In this document: positions 53,717 to 62,300 of the stretch, one piece after another
How the letters are laid out: the number at the start of each line of letters is the position of its first letter
Numbering within the stretch: the first letter of the stretch is position 1
From: Acidobacteria bacterium UBA2999
GTDB lineage: Bacteria > Acidobacteriota > Vicinamibacteria > Vicinamibacterales > UBA2999
DNA: 64,000 bases
NCBI GenBank assembly: GCA_002346475.1
Contig: DDZV01000022.1
Span: 16,437 to 80,436, forward strand
Direction: 5' to 3'
Translations under genes and position numbers: made by a program
Notes under the pieces: model-generated
The model's database searches: none
The model's input: only the letters and a program-made list of their open reading frames with translations
Told to the model about the DNA's origin: nothing

Positions 53717-53962
53717 TTACAAAACTGGTTTGCTTAGCTCGTGAAGCTGTCGCAATTGTCGTGTTGTCCTTATGGCATCGAGAACACTTAAAACCACCTG
53801 TGAGGCACGATTACGAGAAGTGTCATTTGAAGCCCTAGATTCAAGTAGTTCTGCATGGGCAAGGATGATCCCAAATTGATTATTCAATTGGTGAAATAGT
53901 TGCTGAAGTTGTGGATCCATCCGTCGGTCTAGATCATTAAGACTATGTAATTCTGGTTTCAC
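53717..53962 (-). CDS. Stand-alone histidine-kinase dimerisation (DHp/HisKA-like) protein
   Basis: Protein of 81 residues, start GTG with AGGA about 8 nt upstream. Residues 16-70 match the two-helix hairpin of a HisKA domain: LFHQLNNQFGIILAHAELLE with His24 at the H-box position of HELNNPL in kinases, then a second helix (RASQVVLSVLDAIRTTRQLR). There is no HATPase domain after it: only about 11 residues remain to the stop. The residue after the His is Gln instead of Glu or Asp, which autophosphorylating kinases use as base. It could be a phosphotransfer or dimerisation partner of a kinase or NtrC-type regulator, as Spo0B is, or a decoy. It sits between the NtrC gene and the FliA-like gene. 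Confidence 0.75.
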   Translation of the reverse strand: MKPELHSLNDLDRRMDPQLQQLFHQLNNQFGIILAHAELLESRASNDTSRNRASQVVLSVLDAIRTTRQLRQLHELSKPVL

Positions 53963-54022
53963 GTTTATGTTCCTGTTAAACCCCGGGAAGACTGTTTTTA
54001 AAAAGTTTGTTCTTACAACTCT

Positions 54023-54050
54023 GTATCGGCTTTAACTATCGTGATCGTTA
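54023..54050 (-). promoter_or_regulatory. Possible sigma-28 (FliA-type) promoter of the DHp gene
   Basis: Minus strand GCCGATAC (54030-54023) matches the FliA -10 consensus GCCGATAA at seven of eight positions. TAACGATC lies 12 bp upstream (consensus TAAAGTTT, N11), five of eight. Predicted start near 54016, about 54 nt before the GTG at 53962. A single 7/8 match could occur by chance. Confidence 0.4.
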
Positions 54051-54086
54051 ACCGTGAAGTTGTCGCTAAAAGAAAAACACTTATAA

Positions 54087-55469
54087 ATGCCTGATTTAAA
54101 AGCGCCTTTACTCTTTGTTGATGATGAACCAGCTTTTCGATCTCTCATTGTGGAGCGATTGAGCGAAAACGGTTTTGAGGTTACTGAAGCTGACTGTGGT
54201 GAAAAAGCACTACAACTGCTTGAGCAGGTTGCTTTTGACGTGGTGATTACAGATCTGCGCATGCCAGGAGATATCGATGGAGCTCAAGTTATAGAAACCG
54301 CCATCAAACGTTATCCAGGGATTGTCGGGATCATCATTACTGGCTACGGCACCGTAAAAGATGCAGTCGATGCAATCAAGCGAGGCGCTTCGGACTTCAT
54401 CGCTAAACCTTTTCAATTCGATGAATTGATGCATGTGCTACAAAAAGCACTCGAACAACAACGCCTTAAACAAGAAAATGCTTATCTACGTTCACAACTT
54501 GATGAACGGTACTCCATGGAAGGCATTCTAGGAAAAAGTCCTCCAATGCAAGCACTGTTTCAGTTACTCGATACAGTGGCAAGTTCAAATAGCACAATTC
54601 TTATTCACGGAGAAACAGGAACCGGTAAAGAACTGGTGGCACGTGCTATCCATCACAACAGTTCCCGTCACATGCATCGGTGTGTGGCCCTCAACTGTGG
54701 TGCAATTCCAGAAACCCTTTTGGAAGCAGAGCTTTTTGGCCATGTCCGTGGTGCTTTCACAGGAGCTATTGGTGCACGTCAAGGCCGTCTGGAACAGGCA
54801 CATAAGGGAACACTCTTTCTAGACGAAGTAGGTGTAATGAGTGCTGCCTTGCAAATGAAGTTGCTACGGGCTCTACAGGAACGAGAGTTTGAACGGGTAG
54901 GTGACAATCAAACAATGAAAGTTGATGTTCGGATAATTGCTGCAACAAATTCAGATCTGGTAGCCATGGTACAAGCAGGGACCTTCAGGGAAGATCTTTT
55001 CTACCGACTCAATGTTATTCCTATTGAGCTACCACCGCTCCGTGATCGACGCGAGGATGTTCCGTTGCTCGTACATCACTTCCTTAAGAAATTTGCTGCT
55101 TCCTCTAGTACAAAAGTATCTCAAAAAGCCATGCGCTTGCTGATGGCCTATTCCTGGCCTGGCAATGTGCGACAACTTGAGAACGCTCTAGAGCGTGCCG
55201 TCGCTCTAACAGCGGGGCGAGACTTGATCGACCTAGGAGATTTGCCACCTGAAATACAAGCTCTCCCGGAAGAAATCTCACATCCTACTGTTGAACTTCC
55301 AGATGAGGGACTCAATCTTCCACAGTATCTTGCCAAAATTGAACAGGAACTTATTTATAAAGCCCTAGATCACACAGGTGGTCATCGTACTAAGGCTTCT
55401 GACTTACTTAAAATTAGGCGAACCACTTTGGTTGAGAAATTAAAAAGAATGGAACTGGCTAAAAAATAA
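54087..55469 (+). CDS. NtrC-family sigma-54-dependent response regulator, intact GAFTGA
   Basis: Protein of 460 residues. Receiver at 1-120 (LLFVDDEPAF, phospho-acceptor in VVITDLRMPG, TGYGTVK, and AKPF). AAA+ domain with Walker A GETGTGKE, GAFTGA in FGHVRGAFTGAIG, Walker B GTLFLDEVGV, and arginine-finger region FREDLFYRL. Fis-type helix-turn-helix near 425-455. All parts needed to remodel sigma-54 polymerase are present. Divergent from the DHp gene with a 124-bp gap. The nearest sigma-54 promoter in the window drives the FliA-like sigma gene, making that the probable target. Confidence 0.93.
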   Translation: MPDLKAPLLFVDDEPAFRSLIVERLSENGFEVTEADCGEKALQLLEQVAFDVVITDLRMPGDIDGAQVIETAIKRYPGIVGIIITGYGTVKDAVDAIKRGASDFIAKPFQFDELMHVLQKALEQQRLKQENAYLRSQLDERYSMEGILGKSPPMQALFQLLDTVASSNSTILIHGETGTGKELVARAIHHNSSRHMHRCVALNCGAIPETLLEAELFGHVRGAFTGAIGARQGRLEQAHKGTLFLDEVGVMSAALQMKLLRALQEREFERVGDNQTMKVDVRIIAATNSDLVAMVQAGTFREDLFYRLNVIPIELPPLRDRREDVPLLVHHFLKKFAASSSTKVSQKAMRLLMAYSWPGNVRQLENALERAVALTAGRDLIDLGDLPPEIQALPEEISHPTVELPDEGLNLPQYLAKIEQELIYKALDHTGGHRTKASDLLKIRRTTLVEKLKRMELAKK

Positions 55470-55513
55470 ACTCTAATCTTCTGGCTCTTTTAAGCGCTGC
55501 CTGTCAGGATTGA

Positions 55514-56470
55514 ATGATGCCTCCTCGCTATACTTACTGGACCATTCTTGCTGGCGGTCAGCCAACTGCTTTTCGAGCAAAAGATCGCAAAGAACTTCTG
55601 TCGACACTTAAACAAATTCGCCGAAAACACCCAGATGCGGAAATGAAGTGGTTTGCTCGCGGACACCTCTGGGAATCACCGGAAGACGCACTTCGAGAAA
55701 AACAGTTTGGCCAAAAATCTAGGGAGAAGCGTTCGGAGAAACTAGAAGATCGTGGACGTAACTGGAGGCCAGGGGGAAACCATCGTGACCCTCGTCAAGC
55801 ATTTAAAGATATTAAGAAGTCCCGCAATCAAAAACGACGGCAAGCTCGCTGGGAACACGAACACCGTAATGACGAGACCAGCAAGTCTGGAACCGCTAAG
55901 CGTAGAAAGCAACTAACACCTGACAAGATTTCTCCACAAAATCGTTTAAAGTCATTCAAGGGCAAGAGTGGAAAACATAGTCGAACAGACCTAAAAGAGC
56001 AGTCCGTTCAAAAAATAAGATCTTCTAAAAAACTAGAGGCTGGACGCCGAAAGACCACGAAAGCAAGTAATTCTTTTAAATCATACAAAGGAGACCGGAA
56101 GAGAACGCCTGCAACAAAAAGAAAGGATCCCAACAAAACTGGTTTTATCCATCTTGTCTTATTCACTCCGCGCCCTAATCTCACAAGCTCTGAGCGAACT
56201 GTGCTCGTGCAATCATTTAATCGTGCGGTTCAAGAAATTCCTTCTGTCAAACGAGCTAGAGTTGGTCAGCGAGTAGTAACTGGAAGACCGTACGAAAAAC
56301 TTATGAAACAACACTATGACTATTTCGCTGTTCTCGAATTCGACAACCGAGCTGGATTCGAAATCTATTTAGAACATCCTGTACATGCGGAACTTTCAGA
56401 GAGATTTTTTTCAGCTTTCCAAACGGCTTTAATGTATGACTACGAAATAAAACAGGGAAAGCTACTCTAG
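55514..56470 (+). CDS. Fusion of a small N-terminal domain, basic linker and Dabb (stress-responsive A/B barrel) domain
   Basis: Protein of 318 residues. N-terminal segment 5-60 (YWTILAGGQPTAFRAKDRKE, then KWFARGHLWESPEDAL) looks like a conserved small domain. Residues about 62-209 are a Lys/Arg-rich low-complexity linker (KRRQARWEHEHRND, KRTPATKRKDPNKT) suited to nucleic-acid binding. Residues 211-318 are a Dabb domain (FIHLVLFTPRPNLTSSER, YFAVLEFDNRAGFEIYLEHP) of the kind that forms dimeric alpha/beta barrels. Role unknown. It follows the NtrC gene by 44 bp with an AGGA ribosome-binding site and may be co-transcribed. Convergent with dusB. Confidence 0.7.
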   Translation: MMPPRYTYWTILAGGQPTAFRAKDRKELLSTLKQIRRKHPDAEMKWFARGHLWESPEDALREKQFGQKSREKRSEKLEDRGRNWRPGGNHRDPRQAFKDIKKSRNQKRRQARWEHEHRNDETSKSGTAKRRKQLTPDKISPQNRLKSFKGKSGKHSRTDLKEQSVQKIRSSKKLEAGRRKTTKASNSFKSYKGDRKRTPATKRKDPNKTGFIHLVLFTPRPNLTSSERTVLVQSFNRAVQEIPSVKRARVGQRVVTGRPYEKLMKQHYDYFAVLEFDNRAGFEIYLEHPVHAELSERFFSAFQTALMYDYEIKQGKLL

Positions 56471-56504
56471 TAGAGCAAGTTTTAGGTCTGCCTGTTATTA
56501 CTGA

Positions 56505-57587
56505 TTAACTTGCTCTTAACATTCCCGTGTCGGAGTTATGCTCTGTCGGTTCTTTGTTGTCTAGCAAAAAAACTTCTTGGATAACCAAACGCAGTTCCTG
56601 AATAGAAGTGGCACTGTTCACACGAACACGTAGCTGGGAGCCACCCGCAAGCCCTTTGCTATACCAACTACAAAGTGCACGAAGTTTATTGATAACCCAT
56701 TTCTCTCGGCCACGTGCTGGAACTGTTGAGCGACTCAATTGAGATGGAGCAAAGTGGCGAAAGCCATCTACTTCATTCACATTCTCATTGAGTAATAGAT
56801 TGATGTACTCAAGTAGAAATGCACCACGCTCTACCATAGTGACCGTACGTGCATTGACCCCAGCAACCAAATCAGATGCTTGCGCTAAGATCCAAGGATT
56901 TCGAAGAACTCCTCGGCCAACAAGAACGCCAGCCAAGCCGGTGCGTAATCGCTGCACAACCTGTAATGGTTCAATACAGTCTCCACTACCAAACACTGGA
57001 ATGTCCAACTGACTCGCAATATCAGCTATAAGACCCCAGTCAGCTTTTCCTTTGTACATTTGCTCAGCTGTCCGGCCATGAATAGTAACCGCTGCTGCAC
57101 CTACATCTTGTAAGCGACGTGCGAGCTCTGGAGCGTTGCGGTCCCGATCGCTCCAACCAGCGCGCATCTTTACAGTAACGGGAATTTTGACAGCCTTTAC
57201 CATCGCATCAATTACATTAGCTGCATGAATTGGTTCCCGCATGAGGCTACAACCTGCTTTGTGTTTTGCAATTTTTCGAACAGGACAACCCATGTTGACA
57301 TCGACTATATCTGCACCCATCGTTTCCACAATTTGTGCAGCCGCAGCCATTCTGTCTGGATCGCCACCAAAGATTTGAATAGAAACAGGTCGTTCTTCCT
57401 CCGTGTATTCCGCATACTCCAATGTGCGATCTATGCCACGTAATAATCCTTCTGAGCTCACCATTTCAGTGACTACTAGACCACAACCGCCACGACGCTT
57501 AACAAGTCGACGAAAGGCCGAATCTGTCATGCCTGCCATTGGCGCCACAACTAAGGGAGTTCGAAGATTAACTGATCCAATTTTCAT
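56505..57587 (-). CDS. dusB: tRNA-dihydrouridine synthase
   Basis: Protein of 360 residues. FMN-dependent TIM barrel of the DUS family: VVAPMAGMTDSAFRRLVKRR, VSIQIFGGDPDRMA, VDVNMGCPVRKIAKHKAGCS with the active-site Cys, VTVKMRAGWSDRD, AVTIHGRTAEQMYKG, PVFGSGDC, GVLVGRGVLRNPWI. It reduces uridine to dihydrouridine in tRNA D-loops. A C-terminal extension (about 250-360) is typical of DusB. It is translated 4 bp after the NusG-like gene. Confidence 0.94.
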   Translation of the reverse strand: MKIGSVNLRTPLVVAPMAGMTDSAFRRLVKRRGGCGLVVTEMVSSEGLLRGIDRTLEYAEYTEEERPVSIQIFGGDPDRMAAAAQIVETMGADIVDVNMGCPVRKIAKHKAGCSLMREPIHAANVIDAMVKAVKIPVTVKMRAGWSDRDRNAPELARRLQDVGAAAVTIHGRTAEQMYKGKADWGLIADIASQLDIPVFGSGDCIEPLQVVQRLRTGLAGVLVGRGVLRNPWILAQASDLVAGVNARTVTMVERGAFLLEYINLLLNENVNEVDGFRHFAPSQLSRSTVPARGREKWVINKLRALCSWYSKGLAGGSQLRVRVNSATSIQELRLVIQEVFLLDNKEPTEHNSDTGMLRAS

Positions 57588-57591
57588 AAAC

Positions 57592-58125
57592 TTAATAAGC
57601 CTTAATATCAGCAGCGTCTACTTCTGCGCTAACGGCTTGCCCAATTAGATCAACAGATAGGACAAGCCGATCTTTGTCATTCTTTCTTACGAGCCTCCCG
57701 ATCACGCCTTTAAGAGGTCCGTGAACGACCTCTACCATCATCCCCTCACGAATTAGTGGACATGGATCATAGGCAAGCTCACTTTCTACAAGCTGCCTAA
57801 TACTATCGATCTCATGGTCCGGAATCTGTGCAAGTTCTCCCTTAAAAGAAATGATATTTACAACACCTGTACATTTGAGGATGGTAAGCCTTTTTCGGGG
57901 ATCGAAATAAGCAAAGCAGTACCCTGGGAAAAGTGGCCAGTCGATCTTTTTTTTTCTATCTTTCCACCGACTCCATCTTGTCACTGTTGGTAAAAAGGCT
58001 TCTATTTGCTTTCGATCAAGCTGTTCCCGAACAACCTGCTCATGGCGAGACCTTGTCCACAATGCATACCAATGTTGCTCAGAACTTTCTGTACTATGAT
58101 TCTGTAAAGACCAATCTTGCTGCAT
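57592..58125 (-). CDS. NusG paralogue (UpxY/RfaH-like transcription antitermination factor)
   Basis: 177 residues from the ATG at 58125, supported by GGAAG at 5-nt spacing. A TTG at 58155 is an alternative. NGN domain (WYALWTRSRHEQVVREQLDR, WPLFPGYCFAYFDP, VVNIISFKGELAQIPDHEI) and a KOW domain (EGMMVEVVHGPLKGVIGRL). NusG paralogues of this type bind RNA polymerase and promote elongation of specific long operons, often for polysaccharide. Here it sits in a housekeeping run between a SurA-like chaperone and dusB, with LPS-type genes (rfaE2, wzt) at the head of the strand. Confidence 0.85.
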   Translation of the reverse strand: MQQDWSLQNHSTESSEQHWYALWTRSRHEQVVREQLDRKQIEAFLPTVTRWSRWKDRKKKIDWPLFPGYCFAYFDPRKRLTILKCTGVVNIISFKGELAQIPDHEIDSIRQLVESELAYDPCPLIREGMMVEVVHGPLKGVIGRLVRKNDKDRLVLSVDLIGQAVSAEVDAADIKAY

Positions 58126-58169
58126 GTAACTTCCAAATACTGCACACGTGAGCAAAAAGAATCAAATCT

Positions 58170-59255
58170 TCACTGTTGAGCCAGCTCAGGTTCCTCAAGT
58201 TTTTGAGTTTCGGCTCTAAGTGTAGCTAAGGCCTGATCATAAAATTCCTTGAGATCATCGTTTCTCCACGTGATGATCGCTTGCTGTCGTAGATTTTCAA
58301 CATATTTTGCACGGCCAATACGAATTTTCTCAGAAGCTATACTGTCTGCAATCTCTGCACGAATATCTTCAAGTGGACTGACGAATTCTTCTGTCCGAGA
58401 CTCTAACCTTAGAATCTGATACCCTCGATCTACCTGAATAACATGGCTCACATCTCCAGGCATTAATCCATCAATTACCTTAAGTAATTGGGGCGAGAGA
58501 ACTGTTACGCTTAAAGGCCCAATCAAGCCACCATTTGCTTTTGATGGAGCATCTGATATTTGGCCAGCTAAAAGTGCAAAGGGTTCATCGGAAAGCAGAC
58601 GCAATCTTATAGACTCAGCCTTGGCAAGTGTGTCTTCATTTTCCGCAACATTAATGCCAGCTGGAGATCTTGGAGTTTCGATTAAAATTTCACGTAGTGT
58701 TACTTCGGATGGTGTTGAAAACTGGCCTTTATTTTTCTGATAATAAGCTTGGGCTTCTTCATCCGTCACACTAATCTTATCGACGATTTCCATTTGCTCA
58801 ATTCGGCTAATGAGCATTTGACTCTCAATCTGCTTACGAACACCACTTAAAGATAAACCTTCTTGACGCAGGGCCTTTTGAAAATCTTCTTCACTGTTCA
58901 ACTGGTTTTCTCTTCGGATGTTATCGAGAATCGTTTCAAATTGTTCGTCGGGAAGTGAATATCCAAGCTCCTTGGCACGATGGACCATTAGCAACTCACT
59001 AACAACATTCAGAATTAAGCCAGGTGTAATTTCAGCAAGTGCGTTGCGTAATTGTTGGTCAGTCGCTGTGCCACTAGCAATCTCTGGTCTCTGGCGTAAG
59101 ATTGCTACTTGGCGTTGTTCAAAACCTAGCTTAGTAACAATTTCACCATTGACCTTTACCAATACCTGTTGGATAACTTCCGCAGTAACAGTCGGAAACA
59201 AGGTATTTAAAAAAACAATGGCAACAATAATGGCAATAGCCTTTAGCTTCAGCAT
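58170..59255 (-). CDS. SurA-like periplasmic peptidyl-prolyl isomerase
   Basis: Protein of 361 residues with a signal peptide (about 1-25, ending TVTAE). N-terminal SurA-type chaperone helices (VLVKVNGEIVTKLGFEQRQV, VVSELLMVHRAKELGY) followed by one parvulin domain (about 190-290: EVTLREILIETPRSP, ISDAPSKANGGLIGPLS, VDRGYQILRLESR). It assists outer-membrane protein folding. SurA in E. coli has two parvulin domains. One domain is common elsewhere. Preceded by an extended -10 TGCTAAAAT (59285-59277, minus strand) and an AAGGA ribosome-binding site, so it may have its own promoter 87 bp after mfd. Confidence 0.88.
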   Translation of the reverse strand: MLKLKAIAIIVAIVFLNTLFPTVTAEVIQQVLVKVNGEIVTKLGFEQRQVAILRQRPEIASGTATDQQLRNALAEITPGLILNVVSELLMVHRAKELGYSLPDEQFETILDNIRRENQLNSEEDFQKALRQEGLSLSGVRKQIESQMLISRIEQMEIVDKISVTDEEAQAYYQKNKGQFSTPSEVTLREILIETPRSPAGINVAENEDTLAKAESIRLRLLSDEPFALLAGQISDAPSKANGGLIGPLSVTVLSPQLLKVIDGLMPGDVSHVIQVDRGYQILRLESRTEEFVSPLEDIRAEIADSIASEKIRIGRAKYVENLRQQAIITWRNDDLKEFYDQALATLRAETQKLEEPELAQQ

Positions 59256-59276
59256 GGCAATTCCTTGTAGGTCGAT

Positions 59277-59285
59277 ATTTTAGCA
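59277..59285 (-). promoter_or_regulatory. Extended -10 promoter element for the SurA-like gene
   Basis: Minus-strand TGCTAAAAT: TG, one base, TAAAAT, the extended -10 form that can work without a good -35 box. It lies 22 bp before the ATG at 59255. Confidence 0.4.
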
Positions 59286-59342
59286 TCTCTGAGGCCAGAG
59301 AATGGAACCAGCAATGAGAGTTCTTGGGGAACCGTCTCGATA

Positions 59343-62300
59343 TTATTTAGATAGGGCGTGTAATAAGCTTCCCAACTGTTGAAACATTCCTCCTTCTTCA
59401 TTGGGATCAGTGTCTGGCTGGCTTAATATTGCCTCCTTAGTAAAACCGGGCCTGACTTCTCCTATAGTAGCTCGTTTCGTCCACCATCCGGCCGTACTAT
59501 GCTGACGTGTTTTCTTTGCTAAAGATTCTTCTCCATGCACAGGACTCTGAATTTTTTGTTGTTTAACTATCGGGTCATTGGCAACTGCTTCCAAATCTAG
59601 TTTGATTGATATGGGTGGTACAAGTGAAACACCTGGCCAATTTTTTACAATCGTTACAACTTGAGCCGGATTAACTTTGGCATCGGTTTTAAATTTAATA
59701 ATGACTAATTGGCCTTCGCGATCAATGGTGTCGACACCCAACGAATCTGCTTGAATTCGAATCTTTCCGTACTCAGCCAGGTTTGAAACAGCCCCTGGCA
59801 ATGGACCATAGCGATCTCGTATTTCTGTCAGCGTTGTATTAAGCTCAGCGTTTGTACGGGCAGCGGCTACTCTTCGGTACATCATGAGTCGCTGGTTCAT
59901 ATCTGGCACGTATTGCTCATCAATGCGAAAATCTATCCCAAGGTTAACAGTTGCTCGGACTTCGTCTTCTATTTCCTCCCCTTTCAAACCACGGATTGTT
60001 TCTTCCAGTAACTTCATGTACATCTCAAAGCCAACAGCTTCAATGTGACCGCTTTGTTCACCGCCAAGCAAATTACCTGCACCTCGTATCTCAAGGTCAA
60101 GCGCTGCTACTCGAAACCCACTGCCTAAATCACTGAATTCTTTAATGGCCGCAAGTCTTTTCCGAGCAACAGACGACAGTGATTCCTGCGGGGGAATTAA
60201 TAAATACGCAAAGGCAGGTCGATCGGATCGACCAATACGGCCACGTAATTGATACAACTGAGAAAGACCATAACGATCAGCCCTGTTGATGATCATGGTG
60301 TTGGCGTTAGGTATATCTAGACCATTCTCGATAATAGTAGTGGCTAAAAGAATATCGTAGTCTCGCCCAACAAAGCCCATCATTGCACGTTCTAATTTTG
60401 CCTCCCCCATCTGTCCATGCCCAACAACAATCCTTGCTTCAGGTACAAGTCGCTGAATAAGTTGAGCAACAGAAAAGATTGATTCAACTCTGTTATGCAC
60501 AAAATAAACCTGGCCACCACGAGCCAGCTCGTTTTTGATAGCTCGCTCAATTACCAGCGGATCGAATTTAACAACACTGGTCTGAATTGAGAGTCGGTCT
60601 CTTGGAGGTGTTTCAATAATCGACATGTCACGTATTCCAACAAGTGACATGTTAAGCGTGCGTGGAATAGGTGTGGCTGTCATTGTAAGTACGTCAACGC
60701 TCTTGCGAATTTTCTTAATTCGTTCTTTGTGGACTACACCAAAACGCTGTTCTTCATCAACAATAAGCAACCCAAGATCCTTAAACTGCACGTCCTTCGA
60801 TAGCATTCGGTGTGTACCAACAAGAATGTCAACCTTTCCTGAATCCGTTTCAGTGATAACTGCATTCTGTTCTTTTTTAGATCGAAATCGACTGATCATT
60901 TCGATTACCACAGGGAATCCAGAGAATCGATCGCAGATGGTTTTATAGTGCTGAAATGCAAGAATTGTTGTAGGGGCGAGTAAGGCAACTTGCTTACCAT
61001 CCATAACTGCTTTGAATGCCGCCCGCAAGGCTACTTCTGTTTTGCCATAACCAACATCTCCACATAGCAAACGATCCATCGGAGTAGGAAGCTCCATATC
61101 TTTTTTGATCTGGGCAATAGCTACCACCTGATCTGGCGTGAGCTCGTAAGGGAACGTACTTTCGAATTCTTCCTGCCAGTGGGTATCTAATGCGAAAACA
61201 TGACCGGAAATAGATTTGCGCTGTGCATATAACTTAAGTAGCTCTTCAGCCATGTCACGCATTGCTTTTTTGACACGCGTTTTAGCTTTCTCCCAGGTGG
61301 TCCCCCCTAAACGATCTAATTTTGGACGCGTACCGCCCGTGTACTTTTGGATCAGGTCAAGTCTTTCAACCGGAACGAATAACTTGTTGTCAAATGCGTA
61401 GTGCAGTTCAAGGAATTCTTGGGTTTTAGTAGTGGCTGGTCTTACGCTTAGTTGCTTGAGACCAGAAAATTTTCCAATACCATGTTCAACATGCACAACA
61501 AGATCCCCGACTTTTAAATCTCTGAGATCGGATAAAAATGTACGTACTAGGCTTTGGTGTTTGTTAGATACACGCTGTTTTTGTTGGAAAACGTCTGTTT
61601 CAGTGTAGACATGAAGCGATGCCGCCGGTAGCCGGAACCCGCGTGATAGTGTGCCAACCCCTACTATTACAGCTACACGGCTGGTGTCTTCGCCCTGATG
61701 TGCTGACACCGCAACAATGTCGTACTCTTGAAGAATTTCTACGGTGCGTCCAACCATCCCTGGTGTTGCTACAAGACACAGCACTGCCTCTCCAGCTTCG
61801 TGAGCTTTTCGAACGTCAGCTACCCAATCAGTGATCCGGCCCTGAAACTCCTGTGCTGGTTGACACGCCACATGACTAACGCTTTCCCCAACTGCTAACT
61901 CTTCAAATCTCAACGCAGAGGATAAACATTTATTTAATTCATCCCATTCGACAAAAAGCTTTGAGGGTGGCAAAGCTACGGTTTTGTCGTGATTAGCAAT
62001 AGCACTGTAACTTTCTTGAAGTTGATCCCATGTCCGGGCACCTTGTTTCTCTACTTGTTTTCTTTCAGATACAGATAGGCGCAACTCATTCGTTTGAGCA
62101 ATGAAATCTATTATTGATAAGATTGCTTGTTCGTCATCAAACCGTTCTTGTAACGGCACAATAGAGACTTGATCCGTAACACCGGTAGATCGCTGGGTAG
62201 CAGGATCATAACGGCGAAGGGTTTCTATCATGTCGCCCACAAACTCAATACGTACTGGTTCAATGTCACCTGCAGGAAAAATATCTACAATGCCTCCACG

